NCBI RefSeq assembly: GCF_032854445.1 | Contig: NC_088300.1 | Span: 68,486,984 to 68,550,983, forward strand | Source of the DNA: Liolophura sinensis | Lineage: Eukaryota > Mollusca > Polyplacophora > Chitonida > Chitonidae | Direction: 5' to 3' | DNA length: 64,000 bases | Shown here: piece by piece, positions 47,183-58,061 of the stretch | Layout: each line of letters opens with the position of its first letter | Position numbering within the stretch: position 1 is the first letter of the stretch | Notes under the pieces: model-generated | What the model was told of the DNA's origin: nothing | The model's database searches: none | What the model saw: only the letters and a program-made list of their open reading frames with translations | Made by a program: the position numbers and the translations under genes

Positions 47183-47211
<29 letters not shown>
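47183..47211 (+). repeat. C homopolymer of 29 bases
   Basis: Uninterrupted C run; its minus strand is G29. The length may be unreliable in the assembly. It breaks any frame across this part of the Polinton. Confidence 0.9.
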
Positions 47212-47213
<2 letters not shown>

Positions 47214-47571
47214 GACTTGGCCGAAGCGGCGCATCGGGCTGGTGCCTGCGCGAGCGCTGAATGGCAGCGGGATATTGAGTTGGCGGGGGTGCCGGTAGTG
47301 TATCAAGAGTGCGATCGCTGCTGGTACGCGGCCGACTCCCGGTATCTGCTACTCCACGGGGCTGTCCTGAGATGGCGCTGACACTACTAAGTATTGTTCA
47401 TTTGAACACAAGTGCCCTCGAAATATGTCATCTGATGATCAACAAGGTAAGTACAGAGACTATTTTGGAGAAACAGCAGGAAGAGGATGAGAGGGTGACA
47501 GCGGAGAGCAGTAGCCAAACGTGCCAATGACCCCAGAAGATTTATCCTGACCATTTCTGTATGCAATAACG

Positions 47572-47807
47572 ATGTCTTCTCCCGTTAGTGATGGAAAGAT
47601 ACTGGCCATCACGGCCTACCACGCAGCAGTAGTCACTCTCCTGGTCTCTGGGTACGTTCGTCTTGGCAAGATGTTCTTGAAAGCACCTATTCCAAAGCTA
47701 GACACCACAGCCCAAGACATGGGAATGGTCCTTTTTTCGGCCTGGGTATGCAGACGAAAGACCTGCTAATTACACAGGAGATCCTTCCTGCGGATATTAT
47801 GAAGTAA
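47572..47807 (+). pseudogene. Polinton-associated small membrane protein, frameshifted
   Basis: Starts MSSPVSDGKILAITAYHAAV with a hydrophobic segment. A frameshift near 47735 ends the frame early; the other frame continues as TKDLLITQEILPADIMK to a stop at 47805-47807. The next gene starts three bases later, as in a tight transcription unit. Confidence 0.6.
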
Positions 47808-47809
47808 CA

Positions 47810-48135
47810 ATGTCTTCGATCGCGATGATGATGAGCGGCGCGCTTGTAAACGCTCTAGCCATCTCATGGTCAAACTTTCTCCTCTCGATGATAATGGCTG
47901 CCGGTGTTGGAGCGGAAGCAGTAGAACAGCTCTAAACCGCTCAGGCAGCATGGACCCAAAAACGATGTGAGCGATTATCCTGGATCAACGAAGATCTCCG
48001 GCGGCAGGGCCATGCCGTTTAAACTTTCCGGGATGTCGACGCTGCAATCCGCGAGTACACTACAGCCACGGGCAAACCACTCTCATACGATGCACGCGAT
48101 GTGCTGCTGGGCACAGAACCATAGGTCTCCGATTT
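47810..48135 (+). pseudogene. Polinton-associated protein with three in-frame stops
   Basis: Starts MSSIAMMMSGALVNALAISW. Stops occur at 47933-47935, 48020-48022 and 48122-48124, while the same frame keeps sensible protein between them (RLSWINEDLRRQGHAV, DVDAAIREYTTATGKPL). This pattern shows decay by point mutation. Confidence 0.6.
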
Positions 48136-48346
48136 TAATGTTCGGTCAGAAGACCAAAACCACCGCGAGATTACTTTCATCATCATGAAAATATGCTTGA
48201 TTGGCCTTGTCTGCTGTGGGATAGCTAGTAAGCTCTAGTCAAATAACAGACCGTGTTTGAGGGCCTTAGTGCCGACACAACCTTAGTAGTGAGGCGGCAG
48301 TTTTTTTCTCTGCCCTTTAGATGTATTCTTTGGATAGATCAATCGC

Positions 48347-48655
48347 TTGGATATATCGGACCTTGCGATGGCTTTGCCCGAAGACCTATATTTGGCGATG
48401 TTTGCGGTCGGCTACAAAGCTCGCCGCCACAAGATTGCCGGCCCTCTGGCCAAAGTGATGATCGATAGCACCCAAAAGTCGCTCAAAATCTGGCGGCAGG
48501 ATGAAAATAACCGCCATACATTTCGCAGTTATGGTTCTGGCAGGCCCGACCAACCTCCTGGCGACGATCGGGCGGTTGCCTGTTTAAGATTGATTGAGCT
48601 GCTTAAAGATCCCGCAAGTCTTGATGGATCGGAAGCTGTCAAGCATCTACTATAG
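48347..48655 (+). CDS. Hypothetical 102-codon ORF inside the Polinton
   Basis: Open from MDISDLAMALPEDLYLAMFA to a stop after SEAVKHLL. Not recognised. It directly precedes the integrase end and may contain unrelated DNA, because the integrase core is missing between them. It is soluble-looking, with no membrane segment. Confidence 0.35.
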   Translation: MDISDLAMALPEDLYLAMFAVGYKARRHKIAGPLAKVMIDSTQKSLKIWRQDENNRHTFRSYGSGRPDQPPGDDRAVACLRLIELLKDPASLDGSEAVKHLL

Positions 48656-48662
48656 CCCCAAG

Positions 48663-49133
48663 GGCTACTGGAGACCAAGGCATTGTGAAGCGTTTCAACC
48701 GCACCCTGGCTGAGTGCCATAAATATGCCTAGATGCGTCTCCCTCCCGGAAAGTAATCGACAGAGTGGGTAGCTTGTTTGCGAGCAGTCGTTGCTGCCTT
48801 GAATGGGGAAGTCACCCGACTCTCCGGAAAAAAGACCAGAAATGCCACAAGGGTAAGATCTGTGGCACAAAAACCATCTTCAGTGATTCCTCGTCGACCA
48901 TTCGGGGAAGACAAGCGAAGGATCCCGTCAGATGCCGGCTATCGCTATCGCTATCTCTACCAACCTGGAGAGCTGGATGGCAGCCGCCGCAGATTAACTG
49001 ACCCTGTGTGGTCTCTAAGCGTGTATCGGTTTTTCACCAAACCTAATGAAATGGTGTTGTACTATCTGTTGGATGGTCCGCCGAGTGGGTTTCTTCGTTG
49101 GAAGTTGAGTGAGTTGGCAACGCTCCCGTACTG
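48663..49133 (+). pseudogene. Polinton integrase, C-terminal part only
   Basis: QGIVKRFNRTLAE matches the end of a retroviral-type integrase core. At 48688-48690 the position normally held by the catalytic Glu reads Lys. After a stop near 48732 and a frameshift, the frame continues with VVAALNGEVTRLSGKK, YLYQPGELDGSRRR and TDPVWSLSVYRF, the usual C-terminal domain. The DD-containing half of the core is absent. The end abuts the truncated polymerase on the other strand. Confidence 0.7.
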
Positions 49134-51190
49134 AGCCTTCATCTGGTTATAGCAGAAGTCATACTTTAGATGTTTGGAGAGGTCGAGGACGCTCATACGC
49201 ACATAAACGGGTCAGTTGAGTTCCTGGTGGCTCTTGTGGACCTGGATTGCTGCAAGATTATCGTCGAATATGTTGGCTCTGGCAAAGGCCTGGCTTGCTG
49301 TCAAACGGCGCAGCTTGTCCTCCTCACTTGCTCGCAACAGCTTAACATCTACCCGCTTTCTGTGGTTATCCATCGTCTTCCCAAATATACTGTTGTTCAT
49401 GAGGTTGTAGAGGTCCTTCTCGAAGGTCCGTGTTCATCCGAATATAGGGCTCCAGCTAGGCGCTCTGTTAGAATCTGAGGGCGCGGTGGATCTTTTTCAG
49501 GTGCATGCCGAGAGACAAATAGAGCTGCAGGTTCCGGTAGTGGTCACATAGCGGTTCTTGTCGCGGAGGTTGGGTACCAGCTTTTCAACCTCGTTGCCAC
49601 ACATGCCGTCGATGAGATCCAGCTGATATTCCGACATCTACTCCTTCTGGACCACCATGCGCTCTGGTGCTAGCGGATATGCATATTGTGCACCTCGTGA
49701 AGCTCTTCCGGGTACTCAAGGTCCACCTCAAGGATGAAGCCTTCAGGGCTGCTCGCTTGGAGCCCGGCGACCACTTCAAGTGAGTTGATCGCAGTTACCA
49801 CCCAATAGAAGCCATCTGTTGGCAGTGGCTGGCTCATAGCCCAGCCGTACAGGTTGTTGGCGTCAATGTAGAGAATGTGGCTGCTCGGCCTCTCAGGGTC
49901 ATAACCCTCGACCAGGGGATTCTTCGCCTGGGCATGCCGTTTACACACCATGGAGATGCCACCACGCATTCATTTCTCGATGAAGAGATGCTGGTCATAG
50001 TCTCTGAGCAGCTCAAGTTCCACTACAGTCTTCTTTAGCAGAGCATCCCAAGACAAGCCTGGGCTGGAGTAGTAGTGGGCGGGGCCAAGGCCATAATGCC
50101 TCAGGCAGGTCTTCCGAAAGGTCTCGAAGACATCCGCCAGCAGTAGGACATCGGTGCGGTTGAAGAGGTAGTGCATGTGAAGACCTTGCAGACCAGTTGT
50201 GCATGGGTATCATCCTCATTGCCGATGTGTGTGTCACAGCGCTTGCTGTAGAAAGCCTCTTTTTTGGAGAGTTTACGCTCTGTGAAGCGCTTCCATCCTT
50301 TGGGCCGCTATGTTCAACTGGCGGCTCATCTGCCCATCACACCGTACTACGATGTAGCAGTAGCTGCAAGCCTCATGCTGTTGTGTTTTTCGGGTGTTGC
50401 TTTTTGTGGGATCCTGTTCTGGGCCCTCGACAGTAGTGAGAGTCTCAAGTTTGCGTAGATGATACAAGGGGTCGGCAGCTGCCTTTGATGGTTCTGGGAG
50501 GCTGACTTGTTTTTCCCTCTTGTACCATCTCTACCCTCACAGCAGGTTGATCCAGGGCAAGTCCCCTGACTGTTTGTTGTCCCAGCCGAAGACGTTTATA
50601 GCCACTCGATTTTTGGGATCTGTGAGACGGGTGTTGGGACGTCAATCCCTTCAAGGTTGAGGTTATCGTCGTTTGGGTACTTGGTGGGCCTCTGCAGGTC
50701 TTTGGCTGCAGGAAACAGAGCTGACTGGAGTGCCCATCGGAGGCAGTGGTCGTCCTTGTTCTTCACGTTGACGACCACCTTGTTCCTCACAGTTGCTGCC
50801 AGTGGAATGTAGGAGCCAACTCTCAGCGGCTGGTATCGAGCGATGTCCAGCCAAAGGGCTTCCACTCGATGGACAATCCATTCTGACCCTCTCTGTGTCC
50901 ATTTCTCAAGGGTTTCCAAGATGTGAGGGAAAGCTTTGTGAACTGCCTCTTCAACTTCACTGTTTTGCTGAAGGGCCTCCTGCTTGTAGCTGAGGACTAG
51001 GGCTGTGAACTCTTCACCTACGGTTTTGCGAAACTGAACTTAGAGGGCGAACTGAAATTTCACACCATTAAGGGCTTGTATCTCTTCTTCGAGCTTTCCC
51101 CTGATCTGGGGGCGCATCCCTTAAAAGAAAGCTCTATGGTCTGCACCGTGCGGGTGACCTTCAAGCACTTTCACCTGCCATTAACAAAGA
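49100..51190 (-). pseudogene. Polinton protein-primed DNA polymerase B, fragmented
   Basis: Minus-strand pieces appear in polymerase order. About 50919-50596 has QPLRVGSYIPL and VNVKNKDDHCLRWALQ. About 50176-49970 has an exonuclease-type RTDVLLLADVFETFR. 49969-49670 has motif A, DANNLYGWAMSQPLP at 49864-49820. 49400-49100 has the motif B region, NNSIFGKTMDNHRKRVDVKL, and MSVLDLSKHLKYDF. Several frameshifts and stops separate them (for example a stop just after residue QELN near 49210). The gene ends before the DTD motif C, where the integrase begins, so the catalytic site is incomplete. Family identity is firm; activity is ruled out. Confidence 0.8.
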
Positions 51191-51242
51191 TAATTTCCGA
51201 AAACCCGTGGGGTCTGGAGGAACGTGGCATCCTTGAACAGCC

Positions 51243-51506
51243 CTAGAACCCCCCTCTGGTAGTTGGCAGTCGTTCTCCTTGTTTTGGATCGAGGAATTGG
51301 ATCAAATTCTTCCTCAATGACCTTCCTCTTCCTACCCATCTTCTTGCGTGTTGATGGGAAATGTCGATATTTCCCAGGCTGTAAGGGCTATAGCAATCGT
51401 TCCTTGACTGCCTCAGGAATGGGGTCATCCAGGATGTTTGGACTACGTTACGGAGAGTCGGATTTTCTGCTATTTCTGCCAACAGCTGATCGATGTATTC
51501 ATCCAC
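51243..51506 (-). pseudogene. Probable N-terminal piece of the Polinton polymerase
   Basis: 87-codon frame MDEYIDQLLAEIAENPTLRN with TSWMTPFLRQSRNDCYSPYS, directly upstream of the polymerase remnants on the same strand. Assigned by position and composition; it might instead be a separate small gene. Confidence 0.4.
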
Positions 51507-51859
51507 CGTTGCTGGATGGGTTTACCAAGTGGAATTCCGGCTCTAAACGGGAATTGCAATGGTGGCCAGACGTGCAAATTCTTTCTACAGTGCCCTTTTA
51601 TCACGCTCCCGCGCCTTATAATATCCCCATGCGAGGCAGAGCCTTTGCTTGTTTGTAACGCCGACCTTGCAACTTTGGCAAGGCTGTGTGCATGAGCCCT
51701 TACGAAGTCTTGCTAGGTTAATCTTACAAAAAACCCCAAGGCAACTTTAATCCCAGAGCTCTGTTAAGCTTAAGGTGAGCCACTTGCATGTGTTGTGTCC
51801 CTTAACTGTGTTAATTGTAAGGGTATATCAGCAATAGCCGGAATATCTAAATGGAGCCC

Positions 51860-52110
51860 AAAAAAATTGCGGAAATAAACACACCCCGACGTACATGCAC
51901 ACCTGTGTAGACAGACGCGCCCCTGCTTTGGACTACGGGGGTGGGGCGTGCCCTAGCCGGTGGTGGCCAGGGGGGTGGCCCAGAACCATATACTACACTA
52001 TGTACGTCGGAGCGCGTCTGTCTACATAAGTTTTGTGGCAATTAGTTATGTACGTGGGAGCTGTGTGTACCTCGGAGCCAGCCCTGCGCCAGAATGTCAT
52101 ATACACTGCT
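51860..52110. repeat. Inverted flank of the Polinton block, right
   Basis: GTACGTCGGAGCGCGTCTGT, then CTACATAAGTTTTGTGGCAA and GGAGCCAGCCCTGCGCCAGA, is the reverse complement of the left flank. The two 50-bp-type units here are separated by a GC-rich piece (51925-51985). Confidence 0.75.
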
Positions 52111-52440
52111 GAAACTATCTGTCTCGTATTATGAAGCTAATAGTTATTGGTAACTATCCAGTTTTGGACAAACGATGCCATACTTAATCCATTGCACCTG
52201 ATGTGAAAGCCATGACAATCCAAAACGCGACCCCTTAGAAAACAAGGCAAAATAAGAAAAGATAAGGCAAAATCACATGCTTTTCAACGAAGTCGAGGTG
52301 GTGTAGTCCCTATGCAGGTTAACAATAGAATATGACACGCGAGCTTATCGAGTTCAATTAACAACTCTCGGAATCTTACAGGATCCATTGTATGAAAGAT
52401 TTAAACTTGGCACAAAATAATTGGCTTATTACTGAGGCAT
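52110..52440. other. Non-coding stretch; its end is duplicated near 54560
   Basis: No gene recognised. The last 90 bases (AAGATTTAAACTTGGCACAAAAT and on) recur at 54600-54690 inside the satellite. Confidence 0.55.
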
Positions 52441-52449
52441 ACATTATAT

Positions 52450-55400
52450 GACATACCCCTAGCCATACAACCTCCTGACATACAACCACAGCCCAGACAG
52501 CGTTGGCACCATACCTTCGTGGTGAGGGACCAGATACCTGACAAACCCTCTGACACAACCACAGCCCAGACAGCGTTATCGCCAGACCTTACTGTACCTG
52601 ACAAACCTCCTGACATCCAACCACAACCCAGGCAGCGTTAGCACCTGATCTTACTGTTGAATGATCAGGTACCTGACAAACCTCCTGACATGCAACCACA
52701 ACCCAGACAGCGTCATCACGTGACCTTATTGGTGAATGACCAGGTACCTGAATAAACTCCCGACGTACAACCACAGTCCAAACAGTGTTGTCACCAGACC
52801 TCACTGGTGAGGGATCGGGTAATTCACAAACCCCCTGGCACACAACCACAGGCCAAACAGCGTTGTCACCAAACCTCACTGGTGAGTGATCAGTACCTGA
52901 AATAACTCCTAATGCACAACCACAGCCCAGACAGGGTTAGCACCAGACCTTATTGGTGAATGACCATTTACCTGACACACCTCTTGACATACAACCACAG
53001 CACAGACAGCGTTATCGCCAGACCTTACTGGTGAATGACCAAATACGTGACAAACCTCCTGACATACAAGCACAACCCAGACTGCGTTAGCATCAGACCC
53101 AAATGGTGAATGATCAGGTACCTAACAAACCTCCTGACACACAACCACAGCACAGACAACGTTAGCACAAGAAAGTACCGGTAAATGACCACACCTCTGA
53201 CATACAACCACAGCACAGACAGCGTCAGCACCAGACCTTTCTGTGAATGACCAAGTACCTGACAACCCTCCTGACATACAACCAAAACCCAGATAGCGAT
53301 AGCACCAGACTCCCTCTGGTGAGGGACAAAGTACCTGGAAAACCTCTTGGCCCACAACAACAGCCTAGGCAGCGATAGCACCAGACATTACCATGAAATG
53401 ACCAGGTACCTTAACAAACCTTCTGACATACAACCACAGCCCAGACAGTGTTAGCACCAGAACCTACTGGTGAATAATTAGCTACCTGACAGACCTCTTG
53501 ACAAACAAGCACAGTCCAGACAGCGTTAGCACCAGACCTTACTGGTGAATGACCAAGTGCCTGACAAACTTCCTGACTTACAATCGTACCACAGACAGCG
53601 TAAGCACAAGACCCAGCTGTTGAATGACCGGGTAACTAACAAACCTCCTAACACACAACTACAAAACGGACAGCGTTAGCTCCAGATCTTAATTGTTAAT
53701 GACATACCTCCTGATATACAACCACAGCCCCGACAGCGTTACAGCCAGACCCTACTGGTGTGGGACCAGGTACATCTTGACACACAACCACAGCACAGCC
53801 AGCGTTAGCGCCAGGCCTTACTGTGAATGACCAGGTACCTGACAAACCTCCTGATATACAACCACAGCCCAGACAGCGTTAACACCATAACCTACTTGTT
53901 ACCATGACACACCTCCTGACATAAAACCACAACCCAGAGAACGTTACCACCAGACCTTAGCGGTGAATGACCAGATACCTGACAAACATCCTGACAGACA
54001 ACCACAACCCACTGAACGTTAGCACCAGACCTTAGTAGTGAATGACCAGATACCTGACAAACATCCTGACATACAACCACAACCCACAGAATGTTAACAC
54101 CAGACCTTACTGGTGAACAAGTACCTGACAACCTCCTGACCCACAACGAAGACGGCTCAGACAGCGTTAGCACAAGACTCCACAGATGAATGACCGGGTA
54201 ACGGACAAAACTCCTGTTAAATCCACAATCCAGACAGCCTTAACTTTAGACCCCACTGGTAAATGACAAGGTATCTGACAAACCCTCTGGCCCACAACCA
54301 CAGCCAGGACAACGATAGCACCTGACCTTACTGGTGAATGACCAAACACTTGACAATCCTACTGGCCCACATTTATAGCCCAGACAGCGTTAGCACTAGA
54401 CCCTATTGATGAATGACTAGGTACTTGACAAACCTCTGACACATGTGCCAGAACATATTGGTGAATGATCAGGTACCTAACAAACTTCCTGACACACAAA
54501 CCACAACACAGACAGCGTTGGCACGAGACCTTACTGTGACTGACCATGTACCTGAAAAACCTACTGATTAACAACTCTGGGAACAACTATAGGATCAATC
54601 GTACTAAAGATTTAAACTTGGCACAAAATGATTGGTGTATAACTGAAGCATACATTATGTGACAACCCGTAACCATACAACCTCCTGACGTACAACCACA
54701 GCCTAGACAGCGTTGGCACCAGACCTTACTTTAGAGCTACCAGGTGCCTGACAAACTTTCTTACAAAACCACAGCCCAGACAGCAATATCGCCAGACATT
54801 ATTGTTAAATGAACAGGTACCTGACAAAAGTCCAGGCACAACCACAACCCAGACAGCATTAGCACCTGACCTTACTGTCAAATGACCACGTACCTGACAC
54901 ACCTCCTGACATACAACGACAGCCCAGGCGGCTTTAGCGCCAGACATTACTGTGAATGACCAAGTAGCTGACAAACCTCCTGACATACAACCACAACGCA
55001 GACAGCGTAAGCGCCAGAACGTACTGGTGAGTGACAAGGTACCTGACAAACTTTCTGACACAACCACAACACAAAAAGACCTTCTGACACTAACACAGCC
55101 CAAACAGCGTTATCGCCAAACCTTTCTGTTGGATGAACAGGTACCTGACAAAACTCCTGACACAACCACAACCCAGACAACGTTGGCACCTGACCTTACT
55201 GTTGAATGACAAGGTACCTGACAAACCTCCTGAAACACAACCGCAGCCCAAGCAGCTTTAGCACCAGACTTTACTGGTGAATGACCAGGTACCTGACAAA
55301 CCTCCTGAAACACAACCGCAGCCCAGGCATCTTTAGCACCAGGCTTTACTGGGTAATGAAAAGGTACCTGACAAACCTTGTAACGCACTGCCACAGCAAA

Positions 55401-55700
55401 GACAGCGTTAGCACCAGACCTTGCTGGTGAATGACCAGGTACCTGAATAAACTGCAAACATACAACCACAGCCCAAACAGTTGTCTCTAGACCTTACTGG
55501 TAAGGGATCAGTACCTGACAAAACTCCTGATCCACAACCACAGCCCAGTCAGGGTTAGCACCAGACCTTACTGGTTAATGACCAGGTACCTGACAAACCC
55601 CCTGACATCCAGCCATAACCCAGACAGCGTTGGCACCAGACCTTACTAATGAAGGATCAGATACTTAACAAACCTCCTGACACACAATCACAGCACAGAC
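52450..55700. repeat. Diverged 75-80 bp satellite, about 40 units
   Basis: Units related to the 75-bp array: GACAAACCTCCTGACATAC, AACCACAGCCCAGACAGCG, TTAGCACCAGACCTTACTGG and TGAATGACCAGGTACC. Unit length and sequence vary and no frame stays open for long. A non-satellite piece of about 110 bp occurs both at the left edge (52365-52470) and at 54565-54690, so the array is at least two large blocks. Confidence 0.9.
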
Positions 55701-55834
55701 AGTGTTTTAGGGAAAACTTAGAAAATACATCATCCTTTTTAGACTTCAGGGGAGATCTTTAGACTTTCACGAGGCCAAATTCTTCATAGACAGATAATAT
55801 TACTATTTTCTAAACAAATTACTAGTTTTGTTAG

Positions 55835-55915
55835 TTTTAATTGTTTTAACGCCATATTCAACATGGATTCCCTTACACAATGGCGGTTGCTTTCGTAGGA
55901 GGAAACCGGGGATCA
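55835..55915 (-). mobile_element. Degenerate SINE fragment
   Basis: TTGTTTTAACGCCATATTCAAC and TTCGTAGGAGGAAACCGGGG resemble the tail and body complement only. Confidence 0.4.
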
Positions 55916-55964
55916 TGAAATCTAATGATACCGCTAGGCTATATAGGGCTATGTGTACCATATT

Positions 55965-56043
55965 TTTTTATTTATTTATTTATTTGTTTGTTTGTTTGTT
56001 TATTTATTTATTTATTTGTTTATTTGTTTGTTTGTTTGTTTGG
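55965..56043. repeat. TTTA/TTTG microsatellite
   Basis: About 20 tetranucleotides alternating in blocks of TTTA and TTTG; no coding meaning, although short frames of Leu/Phe/Tyr run through it. Confidence 0.9.
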
Positions 56044-56112
56044 TTAGAGGAAACTGGACAGACCACACTCTTGAAACCACAGTACCTTGGGAGCCTAGTA
56101 TATTTGCAACCC

Positions 56113-56343
56113 GTAATGACCCAGGAGCCTCTCACCAATGCGGTCGCTGTGAGTTCAAATCCAGCTCTTGCTGGCTTCCTCTCCGGCCGTACGTGGGAAG
56201 ATCTTCCACCAACCTGCGGTTGATCGTGGGTTTCCGCCGGGTTCTGCCCGGTTTCCTCCCACCATTATGCTGGCCGCCGTCTTATAAGTGAAATATTCTT
56301 GAGAACGGCGTAAAACACCAATCAAATGAATAAATAAATAAAT
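56113..56343 (+). mobile_element. tRNA-derived SINE, 5' truncated
   Basis: Starts at CGTAATGACCCAGGAGCC, lacking the A box. It keeps the B box, the body and the tail CACCAATCAAATGAATAAATA. Confidence 0.88.
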
Positions 56344-56344
56344 A

Positions 56345-56940
56345 TTTGCAACCCCCTTTATTTCGAAGCCGAGCCATACATGAAGGCTGGCTAAATTAAT
56401 AACTCACTCACTCGATGAAACAATGATATTAAAAATGCAGTTACAAATCAACAAAGTAGGAGACATTGAAGAGATGAGAGGATATTTATTTAAACATCTG
56501 TAATTAGGAATTATAACCAAAAAAAAAGAGTCATTGCTTAAAAGGGTTTCAAGGAGAGAATCCTCTAAATAGCTTTGTAAGTCTACTGCCTCATCTCAGT
56601 CAACAGGGGACGCTATAAAAGATGTGTTTGTAGAACTGAACGAAACCTGTGGCCTGGGGCCCAGTTGTTCAAAAGTGTATAGGCGGTTAAGCCTATTGAC
56701 TTTAATCTGGACTAAAGCCCAATAGCTTTTGTAATAGAACAAGAATGATCTAAGTCTTGCTTAATTTCTAATACACTTGTGAACAACAGGCTCAGAAGGA
56801 TAGTCAAAACTAAGTCTTCTCCAATGCTGTCTGAATACAAATTTTTTCATTATCTCACCAATAAATTGTAATTAGGAGAGACATCTGGCTTTTGCTTGGT
56901 TTCCATCTCTATGTTATAGGCCATGTATGCAGAAATAATT
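56345..56940. other. Non-coding stretch
   Basis: AT-rich, no gene or shared repeat recognised. Confidence 0.5.
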
Positions 56941-56944
56941 ACAG

Positions 56945-57097
56945 TTCGCTTCATGCAGGACAATATGAGCCAATTATGTGCTCACGAGAAGAACCTATGC
57001 TCCACGAGAGGCTGCTCGGGCTGAATACTTCTCTATTTCCCCAACCCCACTCGAAACGAATTCTCCATGGCTACAAATACAAAGTTGTTAAGTTATA
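56945..57097 (+). other. Orphan exon, copy 6 (diverged)
   Basis: After acceptor AATTACAG the frame reads EEPMLHERLLGLNTSLFPQP, then ILHGYKYK. It has the same layout as the other copies (PTLQDRLLGLYISLLPH, FHGCQRER) but many substitutions. The frame remains open until a stop at about 57097. It again lies just beyond, and convergent to, an LLTP gene (D). Confidence 0.45.
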
Positions 57098-57444
57098 ATA
57101 CAAAATTATTAATGTGGACAAGTCAAGTTGTTAACAATGAAAGCGTCATACGCGCCACATAAACATGTAGAGCCTGCTATACACTTTTTTTATTTCCACA
57201 CTCTCTGACTCCCCTCACCTGACAGCCGTCATCTATGTGAAAAGTCCTTGTTTATGACGTCAAAAATCAATGAAATATATCAATAAATAATTAAAATTTT
57301 ACAGGGAAATAACGTTAGATAATATAATGATAAAAAATTTGTGAAATGTTATTATAGGTAAGCAACTACCCTACAACCTCCTCACATCCATCCCCCAGCC
57401 GCCCAATTTAAAGTAGGTGAAACAAACCTCGATATATTATCTTC

Positions 57445-57622
57445 ATATATTTATTTATTTATTTGATTGGTGTTTTACGCCATACTCAAGAATATTTCAA
57501 TAACGACAGCGGCCAGCATTATAGTGGGAGGGAACCGAGCAGAGCCCGGAGGAAACCCATGACCATCTGCAGGTTGATGCAATACCTTCCCACGTACGGC
57601 CGGAGAGGAAGCCAGCATGATA
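57445..57622 (-). mobile_element. SINE, minus orientation, 5' truncated
   Basis: TTTATTTGATTGGTGTTTTACG to GGAGAGGAAGCCAGCATGA, with no tRNA head. It forms an inverted pair with the next copy. Confidence 0.85.
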
Positions 57623-57759
57623 TCTATGTTCATATAGATATAATATGGTAAAAGGTAGCACTTGAGCGTGTGAACAGACTTTATGAATGCGTGCCCATGT
57701 TAAAGAGTGAAATTCCCAATTTCATATATTATGTATACATATGTTGACACACAGAGCAA

Positions 57760-57935
57760 TGACGACCGAATGTGCGAAGGTCTGCCAGAAATCTGCGGAT
57801 GGTCGTGGGTTCCCCCGGCCTTCGCCCTGTCTCCGCCCTGTCTCCGCCCATCGAAATGCTGTCCGTCGTAGAAAAAGTGAAATATTCTTGAGTACGGCGT
57901 AAACACCAATCAAATAAATAAATAAATAAATGAAA
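57760..57935 (+). mobile_element. SINE, plus orientation, 5' truncated
   Basis: Starts near GTGCGAAGGTCTGCCAG and ends with CACCAATCAAATAAATAAATA. It contains a doubled CTGTCTCCGCC. Confidence 0.85.
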
Positions 57936-58061
57936 CATAGAGCAAAGGGGCAATATAGTGTCATGTTAAAAATTGTCTCTAATATTTTACAGTATTCATT
58001 GTTTACAGTGTTGCACCAGGCTGAAACGTAAGAAGACATTTAGAAAAGTTGATACACATAC

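Larger units (their letters stand above)
46815..47480. repeat. Three diverged copies of a 65-95 bp unit
   Basis: Copies at about 46815-46905, 46928-47005 and 47387-47480 share ACA.GTGCC, ATATGT and CTGATGATCAA, followed by GAGA.TATT.TGGAGAA. They lie between coding remnants of the Polinton. Confidence 0.6.
42905..52110. mobile_element. Degraded Maverick/Polinton DNA transposon
   Basis: The block is clearly GC-richer than its surroundings. It holds remnants typical of Polintons: protein-primed family B DNA polymerase (minus), a retroviral-type integrase end (plus), a packaging ATPase piece (plus) and several small Polinton-associated proteins. At about 9 kb between inverted flanks it is shorter than intact Polintons (usually 15-20 kb), and no protease or full capsid gene was recognised. 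All genes are interrupted, so the element cannot move by itself. The ends are set by the inverted flanks; the true element edges are not proven. Confidence 0.8.

Noticed and set aside
53025-55469. Minus-strand frames rich in CQEVCQ-type repeats
   Set aside because: They are pieces of the diverged satellite, broken by frequent stops and shifts.
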